DNA of 64,000 nucleotides from Capnocytophaga sp. ARDL2 (lineage in GTDB: Bacteria > Bacteroidota > Bacteroidia > Flavobacteriales > Flavobacteriaceae). A program made the position numbers and the translations under genes. The notes under the pieces were generated by a model that was given only the letters and a program-made list of their open reading frames with translations, made no database searches and had not been told where the DNA came from. This document shows positions 1 through 9,411 of this stretch, piece after piece; positions within the stretch are counted from its first letter, which is position 1; every line of letters starts with the position of its first letter. The stretch covers positions 2,232,001 to 2,296,000 of the forward strand of contig NZ_CP168034.1 of NCBI RefSeq assembly GCF_041530365.1, read 5' to 3'.

Positions 1-270
1 TCAAATGGTAATTTTTTATTAAATGAACTATTTATTTTTTAACAATTCCCAAATATATAGATATTTTCTTTTACAACATTAGTTTTTTTTATTTTTTTAT
101 ATTTTGATATGTGTTAAACTTTCCAATCTACTATTTCATTCCTTAATAAATCGTTTTGATTATTGTATTAATTATTATCAATCAAAGTTAAAAAATCTAT
201 TTTTTATTTAAAAAAAGTTACTCAACTTTAGTTAAGCAACCTTTTATAATTTGATATATTAAACTACAAT

Positions 271-720
271 TTAATCTTTTGACAATTTCAAATTTTCAAC
301 ACCATTTTTACCTTGTTCGATTAATTCATCAAAAGACAATCCACTGTATACTTTAGCTTTACTTGTTTCTTTTTTTACTCCATACCAATTAAACATTTTT
401 TCATTGAACCAACGAGCTCTTTGAAAACTTATCTTAATTTTTGTCCCAACTGTTTGAATTTCTTCTTCATTAATATAGCGATGTTGGGTAACTTTGTCAT
501 TTTCATCTATATCCGTTTTCAATAGATAGGTATTTGGTCTGATTGGTACAAATCCATTTTTGATATACAATGGTGAAGTCGCTCTTTGCAGTAGTATTTC
601 ACGTATAGCATTCTCTTTTCAAGCTATTTCTTTGACCGGTGTAAAGGGGATCCAATTGAGTGGTGCATTGTTTTGAAATAAATATTTATAATCTGCATCT
701 TCTTTTTCTACATTACCCAT
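271..720 (-). pseudogene. Broken hypothetical gene, internal TGA
   Basis: Reading the minus strand from an ATG at 718-720 gives about 150 codons ending at 271, interrupted by one in-frame TGA at 619-621 (codon 34). The frame continues cleanly on both sides of the stop, so a single substitution seems to have killed it. I do not recognise the family; the product would be soluble and lysine-rich, with no signal peptide or membrane segment. Its first codon lies inside the terminal repeat of the adjacent IS982 remnant, so the gene was probably also cut at its 5' end and the apparent ATG may not be native. The downstream 1-270 is AT-rich with no gene that I can support. Confidence 0.55.
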
Positions 721-1237
721 TGTGCATTATGAAATAAATAAAAGAAGTTGTTCATTTAGCTGAAAATCAGTATGATTATTTCGCCAAAACAAATCAAAAA
801 TGAACAACTTAGGACAAATCGAAGATTCAACAAAGTTAAATATACGAAAGAATTTTAGAAGTTTTAAAAAAGGTTTTACCTCATCAGGTTTTCCCTCATC
901 AAAGGCGAAAGCCAAAAATGAGTGATTTAGAACTTGTGAGTTTGAATTTAACTGCAACTGTTCAGAAAACCACCTAATTCTCTGAAAACCAAAATATAAA
1001 AGAGTGTTTACAACAAAAGAAAATAGAAATTTTTTATCATATAAATCCATTATTTTGGGTATAAATTACACATTATCTGTTCTGTAGAAGAAATTATCCA
1101 AAATCATTCAACAGTTTTAAAACACGAATTATCAGTAAAATAACTGCTTTAACCTTAATTCAATACATTAACAAATTTGTATTAAAAAAGGAAATAAATA
1201 AAATTAAAGCAAGTATAATTTAAAATGCACAACGGGT
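715..1237 (+). mobile_element. Decayed IS982-family element
   Basis: The ends read ACCCATTGTGCATT on the left and AATGCACAACGGGT on the right, close to the inverted repeats of the intact copy at 21077-22055. The interior matches the same element in opposite orientation: the transposase start region (MNNL..., near 813) and the terminal part (KFVLKKEINKIKASII, near 1160-1222) are recognisable. The middle is deleted and frameshifted, leaving about 520 of 979 bp. No target duplication is visible, so the flanks have been rearranged. Confidence 0.85.
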
Positions 1238-1280
1238 TATATACCTCTTATTTTTATTTAACAACGATTTCTCCAATATG

Positions 1281-1312
1281 TTTGCCTATCTCTGAAAAAA
1301 AATGTACTTTCG
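1281..1312 (+). promoter_or_regulatory. Bacteroidota-type promoter of gcvT
   Basis: A TTTG box at 1281-1284 is followed after exactly 20 bases by TACTTTCG at 1305-1312, close to the TTTG/TAnnTTTG consensus used by the primary sigma factor in Bacteroidota. It lies 37 bases upstream of the gcvT start and just outside the IS982 remnant. Confidence 0.6.
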
Positions 1313-1348
1313 CTCAGAATTAATTGTCTTTTAAAATTTACAATATAC

Positions 1349-2431
1349 ATGAAACAAGTACCTTTAAATGATGTACATGTCGCTTTGGGAGCGAAAATGG
1401 TTCCTTTTGCGGGGTTTAATATGCCTGTGCAATACGAAGGCGTAAATGTAGAACACCACACTGTGAGAGACGGCGTAGGTGTTTTTGATGTTTCTCATAT
1501 GGGATTGTTTAAAATCTCTGGTGATAAAGCATTGGATTTGATACAAAAAGTATCTTCAAACGACGCAAGTGTAATGACCAATGGAAAAGCTCAATATAGC
1601 TATTTGCCCAACGCTACAGGTGGTATAGTGGACGACATCATCACTTATAAAGTAAACGATACCGAATATTTGATGGTAGTAAACGCCTCTAATATTGATA
1701 AAGATTTTGCATGGATTTCTTCTCAGAATTCTATGGGAGCTACTTTGGAAAACCTTTCGGATGCGTATTCATTGTTGGCTATCCAAGGCCCGAAAGCAAA
1801 CGAAGCCATGCAATCTATTACCAATGTAAATTTGGCTGACTTGAAATTTTATTCGTTTGAAACGGGTACTTTTGCCGGAGTAGATAACGTAATTGTTTCT
1901 GCAACAGGTTATACAGGTTCGGGTGGTTTTGAGATTTATGCAAAAAACGAAGACATCGAACATATATGGAACGAAGTATTGAAAGCCGGAGCTGATTGGG
2001 GTATCAAACCTATCGGATTGGCTGCAAGAGATACTTTGCGTTTGGAAATGGGATATTGCCTATACGGAAACGAAATCAATGATGAGACTTCGCCATTAGA
2101 AGCTGGATTGGGTTGGGTTACAAAATTCACGAAAGATTTTGTAAACAGCGAAGCCTTGAAAAAACAAAAAGAAGAAGGTATCAAAAATCGTTTGGTAGGT
2201 TTTGAATTGGTAGAAAAAGGAATTCCTCGTCACGACTACGAAATAGTTGACGCCAAAGGAACTGTTATTGGCAAGGTTACTTCGGGTACGCAATCTCCTT
2301 CGCTTGGAAAAGCAGTGGGTATTGGATATGTACCGATTGAATATGCCAAAGAAGGAAGCGAAATCTACATCCGCATTCGTAAAAACGATGTAAAAGCGGT
2401 AGTAGTAAAAATGCCTTTTTACAAGAAATAA
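1349..2431 (+). CDS. gcvT: Aminomethyltransferase (glycine cleavage T protein)
   Basis: The product is the T protein of the glycine cleavage system: it takes the aminomethyl group from lipoyl-H protein and gives methylene-tetrahydrofolate plus ammonia in the cytoplasm. The 360 residues match the usual length. Typical blocks are visible: [12 protein letters not shown] near residue 21, FDVSHMG near residue 47, [11 protein letters not shown] near residue 193 and [10 protein letters not shown] near residue 228, followed by the C-terminal barrel domain with GIPRHDYEI. The start gives the standard N-terminus [20 protein letters not shown]. The gene stands alone between its own promoter and a strong terminator; gcvH and gcvP are not in the window. 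Confidence 0.96.
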   Translation: MKQVPLNDVHVALGAKMVPFAGFNMPVQYEGVNVEHHTVRDGVGVFDVSHMGLFKISGDKALDLIQKVSSNDASVMTNGKAQYSYLPNATGGIVDDIITYKVNDTEYLMVVNASNIDKDFAWISSQNSMGATLENLSDAYSLLAIQGPKANEAMQSITNVNLADLKFYSFETGTFAGVDNVIVSATGYTGSGGFEIYAKNEDIEHIWNEVLKAGADWGIKPIGLAARDTLRLEMGYCLYGNEINDETSPLEAGLGWVTKFTKDFVNSEALKKQKEEGIKNRLVGFELVEKGIPRHDYEIVDAKGTVIGKVTSGTQSPSLGKAVGIGYVPIEYAKEGSEIYIRIRKNDVKAVVVKMPFYKK

Positions 2432-2455
2432 ATTTCTTTTGTTTTTTAAATATCA

Positions 2456-2490
2456 AGAGACTGTTTAAAATTAACAGTCTCTTTTTTTTA
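2456..2490 (+). terminator. Rho-independent terminator of gcvT
   Basis: A perfect 10-bp stem (AGAGACTGTT at 2456-2465 with AACAGTCTCT at 2473-2482) and a 7-base loop are followed by a run of T. Confidence 0.9.
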
Positions 2491-2628
2491 AAATAAAGTT
2501 TAATAATATCCTGTTTTTCTATATCATTTCACGCACTTTTCGTGATTTTTAACCCACTTTTAACAAGAAAATTTTAGGTAGTTTTCTTTCTTTGCAAATG
2601 TTAAAATATTAGAGAACTTAAAAAATAT

Positions 2629-3633
2629 ATGGAACTAACAAACTCACATTCAGACATACGAATGATCAACGAAAAAATCGAAAGAGAAAGTGCTTTTATC
2701 GATTTACTTACTGCCGAAATGAGCAAAGTAATTGTAGGACAAAAAGATATGATAGACCGACTTTTGATTGGTTTATTGGCAAAAGGACACATTTTATTGG
2801 AGGGTGTACCTGGATTGGCAAAAACTTTGGCTATCAATACTTTGTCTAAAGCTGTGGACGGTTCTTTTTCTCGTGTGCAGTTTACGCCCGACTTATTACC
2901 TGCCGATGTAGTGGGTACTGTGATTTACAATGTAAAAGAAAATGATTTTAGTATAAAGAAAGGTCCTGTATTTGCCAATTTTGTTTTGGCAGACGAAATC
3001 AACCGTGCTCCTGCAAAGGTGCAATCGGCTTTGTTGGAGGCTATGCAAGAACGCCAAGTTACCATTGGTGATACGACGCTTCCTCTTCCCTATCCTTTTT
3101 TGGTAATGGCAACTCAAAACCCTGTAGAACAAGAGGGTACCTATCCGCTACCTGAAGCTCAAATGGATCGTTTTATGCTAAAAGCGGTGATCGATTATCC
3201 AAAATTGGAAGAAGAACGATTGGTTATGAGAAGTAATCTTTCGCCAAATAAACAAGAAGTGCGTCCTGTGGTTTCGCTTGAGCAAATCACTCGTGCTCAG
3301 GAGACAGTGAAAGAAGTTTATATGGACGAAAAAATTGAAAAATACATCTTGGACATCATCTTTGCTACGCGTTTTCCAGAGCAATTTGGATTGGCAGACA
3401 TCAAACCTTTTATCAGCTATGGAGCATCGCCTCGTGGAAGTATCAACCTAGCAAGTGCAGCAAAATGTTACGCCTTTATCCGTCGTCGTGGCTATGTAAT
3501 CCCAGAAGATGTACGAGCTGTGGTAATCGATGTATTGCGTCATCGTATCGGTCTCACTTACGAAGCCGAAGCCGAAAATGTAACAACCGTGGATATTATC
3601 AATAAAATCATCAACGAGATAGTGGTTCCTTAA
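2629..3633 (+). CDS. MoxR-family AAA+ ATPase of the Bat operon
   Basis: This is a cytoplasmic AAA+ ATPase of the MoxR/RavA branch, thought to act as a chaperone that matures or remodels the von Willebrand factor A (VWA) proteins encoded next to it. Walker A is GVPGLAKT at residues 59-66, Walker B is FVLADEINRAP around 118-127, and the sensor region QNPVEQEGTYPLPEAQMDRF follows. A C-terminal AAA lid is present to residue 334, the normal length. It opens a plus-strand series continuing through DUF58, BatD-like, BatA, BatB and BatC genes. A 171-base gap holding a dispersed repeat separates it from the DUF58 gene. The MoxR call is safe; the chaperone role is from the family. Confidence 0.93.
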   Translation: MELTNSHSDIRMINEKIERESAFIDLLTAEMSKVIVGQKDMIDRLLIGLLAKGHILLEGVPGLAKTLAINTLSKAVDGSFSRVQFTPDLLPADVVGTVIYNVKENDFSIKKGPVFANFVLADEINRAPAKVQSALLEAMQERQVTIGDTTLPLPYPFLVMATQNPVEQEGTYPLPEAQMDRFMLKAVIDYPKLEEERLVMRSNLSPNKQEVRPVVSLEQITRAQETVKEVYMDEKIEKYILDIIFATRFPEQFGLADIKPFISYGASPRGSINLASAAKCYAFIRRRGYVIPEDVRAVVIDVLRHRIGLTYEAEAENVTTVDIINKIINEIVVP

Positions 3634-3714
3634 TTTGTATAATGTAAAATTGTATAAAGTATATTGCTTATTCTATCATTGTTAAATAATTTTTCTAAAA
3701 AAATGAAATAAATT

Positions 3715-3786
3715 TTAAACTGTGTAACAATGAGCATTATACAATACCTGTTCCGAGAAATTCGGAATACAAGAATACAATATACA
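3715..3786. repeat. Dispersed intergenic repeat, copy 1
   Basis: About 70 bases (AAACTGTGTAACAATGAGCA... through ...CCGAGAAATTCGGAATACA...) recur at 18408-18483 with few differences. The block includes a small palindrome, CCGAGAAATTCGG. It fills most of the moxR-DUF58 gap. Confidence 0.7.
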
Positions 3787-3804
3787 TAATTAAAGCATAA
3801 AATA

Positions 3805-4668
3805 ATGAAAGACATCCTACAAAAAATTCGCAAAATAGAAATAAAGACCAAAAAACTGAGCGATCATATTTTCTCAGGGGCTTATCACACCTCGTTCAAG
3901 GGAAAAGGCATGTCGTTTTCAGAGGTGCGTCAGTACCAATTTGGTGATGATGTTCGTGCGATTGATTGGAATGTAACTGCCAGATACAACGAACCTTTCG
4001 TAAAGGTTTTTGAAGAGGAAAGAGAATTGACCGTTATGCTGATTGTAGATATTAGCCAATCGTTGGATTTTGGTTCTTCTGATGATTTTAAACGAGAAAA
4101 ACTCACAGAAATTGCCGCTACTTTGGCGTTTGCTGCTATCAAAAATAATGATAAAATCGGATTGATTTTATTTTCAGACAACATAGAATTGTTCGTTCCT
4201 CCCAAAAAAGGAAAAGCCCATGTGCTGCGAATCATTCGTGAATTATTGGTATTTCAGCCCAAAAGCAAAGGAACAAACATACCGTTGGCATTGGATTATT
4301 TCCAAAAAATAATCAAGAAAAAAGCGGTGGTTTTTATGCTTTCAGATTTTATGGACGATATATCATCATTTGAAAAACCATTGCGTATCGTTGCCAAAAA
4401 ACACGATTTTACTGCAATAAAAATCAACGACATACGAGAAAAAGAACTCACAAATATTGGTTGGGTATGGATGCAAGATGCCGAATCAGACGAAGGAAAA
4501 TATGTCAATACCGCCGATTTGCAATTGCAAAGAGAAATTCTCATACAATTTGAAGAACAAAATGCACAATTCAAACAGTTGTTTTCTTCGGTAGGTGCAG
4601 GTTCGTTGCAATTGTTTACCCACGAAAATTATGTAAAAAAATTACTTTCGTATTTCAAAGCCAGATAA
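3805..4668 (+). CDS. DUF58 protein (BatI-like) with VWA-like fold
   Basis: The 287-residue product has the DUF58 signature GDDVRAIDWNVTARYNEPFVK around residues 48-67. A metal-site-like DISQS follows at 82-86, suggesting a degenerate MIDAS in a VWA-like domain. There is no signal peptide or obvious membrane segment, so it should be cytoplasmic or peripheral. It sits directly after MoxR in the order typical of aerotolerance operons. Its stop codon abuts the ATG of the next gene with no gap, implying co-translation. The precise biochemical role is unknown in the family. Confidence 0.9.
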   Translation: MKDILQKIRKIEIKTKKLSDHIFSGAYHTSFKGKGMSFSEVRQYQFGDDVRAIDWNVTARYNEPFVKVFEEERELTVMLIVDISQSLDFGSSDDFKREKLTEIAATLAFAAIKNNDKIGLILFSDNIELFVPPKKGKAHVLRIIRELLVFQPKSKGTNIPLALDYFQKIIKKKAVVFMLSDFMDDISSFEKPLRIVAKKHDFTAIKINDIREKELTNIGWVWMQDAESDEGKYVNTADLQLQREILIQFEEQNAQFKQLFSSVGAGSLQLFTHENYVKKLLSYFKAR

Positions 4669-6282
4669 ATGAAAAAAGTATCCTACATAGTAAGCTCGAT
4701 AATAGCGTGTCTTTTCTCCTTGTCTATTTTGGCACAGGACAAAATTTCTGCTACCCTAAATCGTGAAACTATCAAAATTGGTGAAACGGTAGAACTGACC
4801 CTAAAAACACAAACGGCACCAGATGCAAGTGTAGTTTTCCCAAAAGACATTGCATTTCAACCCTTTGAATTGTTGGAACAAACAGCTACCGACACCATCA
4901 AAAACGACGGTCAGTGGGAATGGGTGAAAAAATATACTTTGATACAGTTCGATTCGGGTACACATCACCTGAAACCTTTGCCAATTTTTATCAACAAAAA
5001 AGAATACGCAACTCCAGAATACAAGATCTATGTTTCTGATGTAGAGGTGGACACTACCAAACAACCTATGTACGACATCAAGGCGACTATCGAAAGTACA
5101 ACAGAAGAAAGTCGCTCGTTTGGTTATTGGATTGCTTTAGCATTGGCTGCGATTTTGGCTGCGATTTCGTATTTTATTGTAAAATACATTCAAGGAAAAA
5201 ATCTTACAGAGGAAGATCATTATCGCACTCCTTTGGAACGATTGACCAAAAAATTGAAAAATGTTGATGCAAAAAAACAAATTGTCAATGGAGATATAAA
5301 AGGATATTATTCAGAAATCACTTTCCTTTTGAGAGATTATATCGAAGAAGTATTGGAAATTCCTGCCAAAGAAAGCACCTCTACCGAATTGATTCAGATG
5401 ATCAATCAAATGATAAAAAAAGGAGCATTAAAACTGAATAAAGACATTGTAAAACAGTTGAACAACCTTCTTCAAACCGCGGATTTGGTGAAATTTGCTA
5501 AAGTAGAGCCGTCTTTTTCTCAAATAGAAACCGACCGAAAAACCATCGATTTGCTTTCGACAGATATAGACAAAACGGTTTCAACCTATGAAGAAGAGCA
5601 ACGTATGCGTGTATATTTGCGTGAACGCCGCTATAGAAAACGCAAACAATGGCGTATTTTTACTCCAATTACTGTGGCTTCTGCTGTACTATTGATTACA
5701 GGAATTGTCTATGTCAATCAGATTTTTGACGAGGGCAGACAATGGAGTGTATTTCAAAGCAATAAATTGTTGTACAAACGCGAATGGGCAACCAGTGCTT
5801 ACGGTTACCCTACGATTCATTTGTCAACACCTGAACCGATGTTGAGAATCACCAAAATGATTGATACATCAGAGGATTTCCTATATCAAAACGAAAATAC
5901 ACAATTGTGGGTATATGTTTCAACCGAAGATATAAAAAGCGATTTTTATCAAACATTCAACATTTTAGACGAAAACAACAAACCAAAAGTTGAGGAATAC
6001 CTCAATTTAAAATTGTCAATGCTCAGTAGTAAATTTCATTTGATTTCACCCAAATTTGACAAAGTAAAAATCAATGATACCACTTGGAAAACAACGGTAG
6101 TGTTTTCACAAAAAGTCCAAGAAAAAACTATAGAAATGTCAGCTGAAATTTATCTTTTTTCAAGTGATAAAGGATTTCAGATGGTAGCGATTGCCCATCC
6201 ATTGAAAGACAAATACGGAAAACAAATTGCCGAAAAAGTAATGAATTCTGTACAACTAAACCCAGATAAAAACAATGAGTAA
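4669..6282 (+). CDS. BatD-like exported membrane protein with extra C-terminal domain
   Basis: The protein starts with a signal peptide (about residues 1-22, ending LAQ). A BatD-type beta-rich domain (ISATLNRETIKIGETVELTL...) runs to about 150. A first transmembrane helix lies near 154-172, followed by a cytoplasmic charged segment (residues 175-325) and a second transmembrane helix near 332-350. Unusually, about 185 further residues that I do not recognise follow and should be periplasmic. The gene overlaps batA by 8 bases. No separate full-length batD follows batC, so this gene probably supplies the BatD function. The domain call for residues 25-150 is from resemblance to the family; the C-terminal domain is unassigned. 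Confidence 0.75.
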   Translation: MKKVSYIVSSIIACLFSLSILAQDKISATLNRETIKIGETVELTLKTQTAPDASVVFPKDIAFQPFELLEQTATDTIKNDGQWEWVKKYTLIQFDSGTHHLKPLPIFINKKEYATPEYKIYVSDVEVDTTKQPMYDIKATIESTTEESRSFGYWIALALAAILAAISYFIVKYIQGKNLTEEDHYRTPLERLTKKLKNVDAKKQIVNGDIKGYYSEITFLLRDYIEEVLEIPAKESTSTELIQMINQMIKKGALKLNKDIVKQLNNLLQTADLVKFAKVEPSFSQIETDRKTIDLLSTDIDKTVSTYEEEQRMRVYLRERRYRKRKQWRIFTPITVASAVLLITGIVYVNQIFDEGRQWSVFQSNKLLYKREWATSAYGYPTIHLSTPEPMLRITKMIDTSEDFLYQNENTQLWVYVSTEDIKSDFYQTFNILDENNKPKVEEYLNLKLSMLSSKFHLISPKFDKVKINDTTWKTTVVFSQKVQEKTIEMSAEIYLFSSDKGFQMVAIAHPLKDKYGKQIAEKVMNSVQLNPDKNNE

Positions 6283-7276
6283 CATACAGTTTGTAAACCC
6301 CTATTTTTTATTGTTGATACTGCTATTAATTCCTCTGTTTTTGCATTGGCGTTTCAACAAAAAAAAGCTACAAATACCCTTTAGGTACAGCCGATTAGAT
6401 TCGATTCCTACGCAAAAAAACTCACTCGAAAAATGGATGACTTTTGTACAAATACTAAGAGGTGTCGCATTGGTTGGAATCATCATCGCATTGGCAAGAC
6501 CTCAGAGTATCGACACCAATGTTACGATCAATCCGTCAGAGGGAGTCGATATTGTTTTGTCTATGGATGTTTCGGGGTCTATGTTGGCTCAAGACTTACA
6601 ACCCGACCGATTGGGAGCTTTGAAAAAAGTAGCGGGCGAATTTATCAACGAGCGTATCAATGACCGCATCGGATTGGTGGTTTATGCTGCCGAAGCCTAC
6701 ACCAAATCGCCAGTAACGAGCGACCACACCGTAATTTTGACAGCATTGAACAGTATCAAATACGACAACATTATTCAAGACGGAACCAATATCGGAATGG
6801 GATTGGGCGTGGCTATCAACCGATTGAAAAACAGCATTGCAAAAAGTAAAGTCATCGTTTTGATGACCGACGGAGAAAACAACTACGGACAGATAGCCCC
6901 AATTTCTGTGGCACAAATTGCCAAACAACACAATATAAAAGTTTACACCATCGGAATTGGAACCATCGGAAAAGCAAAAGTTCCTATGGACATCAATCCC
7001 GATAAAACTTTTAAATACGGAATGGTCGATGTGCGAATTGATGAAAAATTGATGCAAGAAATTGCAAAAATCACCAACGGAAAGTACTATCGAGCAACCG
7101 ACAACAAAAGTTTAAAGGAAATTTACAACGAAATCAACCAATTGGAAAAAACAAAAATCGACGAAAACAAATACACCAAAAAAACAGAGTGGTTTCGTCC
7201 GTTTGCCTTGTTTACTTTATTAGCGTTGATTGCGGAATTTATCCTTAGAAAAACAAAATTGAGAGCAATTGTATAA
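6275..7276 (+). CDS. batA: BatA: VWA-domain inner-membrane protein
   Basis: Two N-terminal transmembrane helices (about residues 8-24 and 57-73) precede a VWA domain with an intact MIDAS, DVSGS at residues 98-102, and the conserved T and D of the later motifs (IQDGTNIGMGLG, VIVLMTDGENN). A last helix lies near 308-325. The 333 residues match BatA of Bacteroidota. It overlaps the BatD-like gene by 8 bases, so the two are probably translationally coupled. In Bacteroides fragilis the operon is linked to oxygen tolerance; the molecular function is not settled. Confidence 0.92.
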   Translation: MSNIQFVNPYFLLLILLLIPLFLHWRFNKKKLQIPFRYSRLDSIPTQKNSLEKWMTFVQILRGVALVGIIIALARPQSIDTNVTINPSEGVDIVLSMDVSGSMLAQDLQPDRLGALKKVAGEFINERINDRIGLVVYAAEAYTKSPVTSDHTVILTALNSIKYDNIIQDGTNIGMGLGVAINRLKNSIAKSKVIVLMTDGENNYGQIAPISVAQIAKQHNIKVYTIGIGTIGKAKVPMDINPDKTFKYGMVDVRIDEKLMQEIAKITNGKYYRATDNKSLKEIYNEINQLEKTKIDENKYTKKTEWFRPFALFTLLALIAEFILRKTKLRAIV

Positions 7277-7362
7277 TATTTTCTCTTGAGAATTGCGAAA
7301 ATAAAAGTACACGTCCCCCTCTTTATAGAAGGAAAAGCGTGAAACCAAAAAATTAAGATAAA

Positions 7363-8373
7363 ATGTGGAAACTCGAACAACCCATATATTTCATTTTATT
7401 GCTTTTAATACTCCTATTAATTTGGGTATTTAAAAGAAATGAACAGTGGAAAAAAACAGCCACTGACCGATTTGGAAGTGGTAATTATCTAAAGAGATTA
7501 GCTCCGCTTTCGGTACATTCGTTAGCAAAAACGAAATTCATAGTATTATCAATTGCTTTGTTTTTTGTGGTATTTGCCTTGGTCAATCCAAAGGTAGGTT
7601 CGCAAATCGAAAGTGTAAAAAGACAGGGCGTTGATATTGTTTTTGCCATAGACCTTTCCAAAAGTATGCTGGCAGAGGATGTAGCTCCCAACCGATTGGA
7701 AAAATCCAAGCATTTGATACAGCAAATCACTAATCAACTCGGTGGCGATCGCGTGGGATTGGTTGCCTATGCGGGGTCGGCTTTTCCTATGATGCCTATT
7801 ACCTCCGACTACAATATGCTGCGAATGTACACTAAAGATTTGCACACAGGACTGCTTTCTTCGATGGGTACAGCTTTGGACGAAGCCATTTACGGAGCCG
7901 TAAATTATTTCGACACTCCCGATGCGAGTAAAGTAATCGTACTGCTTTCCGACGGCGAAGACCATAGCGAAGGTATTACTCAAGCGGTGGAAATTGCCAA
8001 ACAAAACAAAGTAAAAATCATCACAATCGGAGTTGGAACTACCAAAGGAGCAAAAATCCCTTTAAAAGAAAACGGACAAGTGCAAGGATACAAAACCGAT
8101 GCAAATGGTGAAGAAGTTATCACGAAATTATATCCCGAAATTTTGCAACAATTGGCAAAAGAAACAGAAGGAATCTATATTTCAAGTCAAAACACACAAG
8201 AAATAATAAAACAACTACAAACCGTATTGGCAAAAATTGAAAAGAAAGACTACGAAACCAAACAAGTATCTGATTTTCAATCGCAATTTCAATGGTTATT
8301 GGGTATCGCATTGATTTTGTTGTTGATAGAATCTGTGTTGTTTAATAGAAAAATGAAATTATCAGGCAGTTGA
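7363..8373 (+). CDS. batB: BatB: second VWA-domain membrane protein
   Basis: This is a paralogue of the preceding gene with the same architecture: two N-terminal helices (about 7-23 and 58-75), a VWA domain with MIDAS DLSKS at residues 97-101 and SSMGTALDEAIYG, LLSDGEDHSEG further on, and a C-terminal helix near 307-323. At 336 residues it has the normal BatB length. An 86-base gap separates it from batA. BatA and BatB presumably form a complex with the other Bat proteins at the inner membrane. Downstream, a MITE-like element separates it from batC. Confidence 0.92.
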   Translation: MWKLEQPIYFILLLLILLLIWVFKRNEQWKKTATDRFGSGNYLKRLAPLSVHSLAKTKFIVLSIALFFVVFALVNPKVGSQIESVKRQGVDIVFAIDLSKSMLAEDVAPNRLEKSKHLIQQITNQLGGDRVGLVAYAGSAFPMMPITSDYNMLRMYTKDLHTGLLSSMGTALDEAIYGAVNYFDTPDASKVIVLLSDGEDHSEGITQAVEIAKQNKVKIITIGVGTTKGAKIPLKENGQVQGYKTDANGEEVITKLYPEILQQLAKETEGIYISSQNTQEIIKQLQTVLAKIEKKDYETKQVSDFQSQFQWLLGIALILLLIESVLFNRKMKLSGS

Positions 8374-8417
8374 AAAACTGCGACACAGTATCGTAGTTTT
8401 GCCTTGAAGTTATTATA

Positions 8418-8650
8418 GAAGTTATCTCGACTTTTAAATCTTAGTTTTATTTCACGCCGATGAAGATAAGTTTTTATATTTTTTCTGTTGATTTGATTTT
8501 TCGCTGATGTTTTTTTAATAAATCAAAAAAACAAAATCTGTGATTATCTGCCTTAAACCATAGATTTAATCATTTTTAAAGTACATTTTTTTTATCATTT
8601 CAGAAAAAATATGTGATTATCTGCGTGAGAAAAAAAGTCAAGATAAATTC
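8418..8650. mobile_element. 233-bp MITE-like element with IS5-like ends
   Basis: The left end reads GAAGTTATCTCGACTTTT (8418-8435) and the right end is AAAAAAGTCAAGATAAATTC (8631-8650), whose complement is GAATTTATCTTGACTTTTTT. These match the ends of the IS5-like copies at 19695 and 22541 (core ATCTYGACTTTTT). There is no coding capacity inside, only TGATTATCTGC motifs near both ends of the interior. A related fragment lies at 19611-19692. It fills the 323-base gap between batB and batC. Confidence 0.65.
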
Positions 8651-8696
8651 ATAATTTATTTTTAACCGAAATGAATAAAAAATAAATCATTCTTTT

Positions 8697-9371
8697 ATGA
8701 AAAACACCATATACCTTATCTGTTTATTGATAACAACATTTGCTTTTGCACAAGTGAAAAACAAAACGGCAGAAGGCAATCAATCGTATAAACAAAAAAA
8801 ATATACAAGCGCTGAGCAACAATTTCGCACAGGGGAAAAAGACCATGCCGCTGCGGTGTACAACCGTGGAAATTCGGTATATCGTCAGAAAAAACAAAAC
8901 GAAGCAATTCAAAGTTTTCAATCTGCTGCTAAAAAAGCTACTACCAAAGTAGAAAAACACAAAGCTTTTCACAATTTAGGTAACGCCTATATTAATCAAA
9001 AGGAATATAGTCAAGCGGTCGAAGCCTATAAAAATGCTTTAAGAAACAATCCTACCGACGAAGAAACGCGTTACAACTACGCCCTAGCTAAAAAAATGTT
9101 GGAACAAAACGGCGGTGGCGGTGGTGGAAACGACAATCAAGACAATCAGGATAAAAACGACCAAAAAGACCAACAAAAAGAAAACGAGCAACCAAAAGAT
9201 CAAAACCAACAAAACGAGAATAAAAAAGAAGAACAACGCAAAGATCCTCAGCAAATCCAAGCGGAAAATGTACTCAACGCTATGGAAAAACAAGAACAAG
9301 GTATTTTGCAACGCATCAATAAAAACGACCAAAAAGGCGAACCTGTTCGCAATACTCAAAAAGATTGGTAA
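8697..9371 (+). CDS. batC: BatC: TPR protein of the aerotolerance operon
   Basis: An N-terminal signal peptide (MKNTIYLICLLITTFAFA) precedes a tetratricopeptide repeat region at about residues 20-130, with clear repeat cores such as AFHNLGNAYINQKEYSQAVE. The last 90 residues are a low-complexity tail rich in Q, N, K, D and E after a short GGGGGG linker. This layout is typical of BatC, a periplasmic TPR partner of the VWA proteins. The insertion of a MITE-like element upstream may have separated it from the operon promoter or given it different expression. A terminator follows immediately. Confidence 0.88.
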   Translation: MKNTIYLICLLITTFAFAQVKNKTAEGNQSYKQKKYTSAEQQFRTGEKDHAAAVYNRGNSVYRQKKQNEAIQSFQSAAKKATTKVEKHKAFHNLGNAYINQKEYSQAVEAYKNALRNNPTDEETRYNYALAKKMLEQNGGGGGGNDNQDNQDKNDQKDQQKENEQPKDQNQQNENKKEEQRKDPQQIQAENVLNAMEKQEQGILQRINKNDQKGEPVRNTQKDW

Positions 9372-9373
9372 TA

Positions 9374-9405
9374 AAAAAAAGCTGCCCATTTCGGACAGCT
9401 TTTTA
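9374..9405. terminator. Bidirectional terminator between batC and the aminotransferase
   Basis: AAAAAGCTG and CAGCTTTTT arms enclose CCCATTTCGGA; A and T runs on the two sides let it serve both convergent genes. Confidence 0.85.
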
Positions 9406-9411
9406 CTATTA

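Noticed and set aside
6596..7057. 153-codon minus-strand frame inside batA
   Set aside because: Antisense shadow of a well-supported VWA gene.
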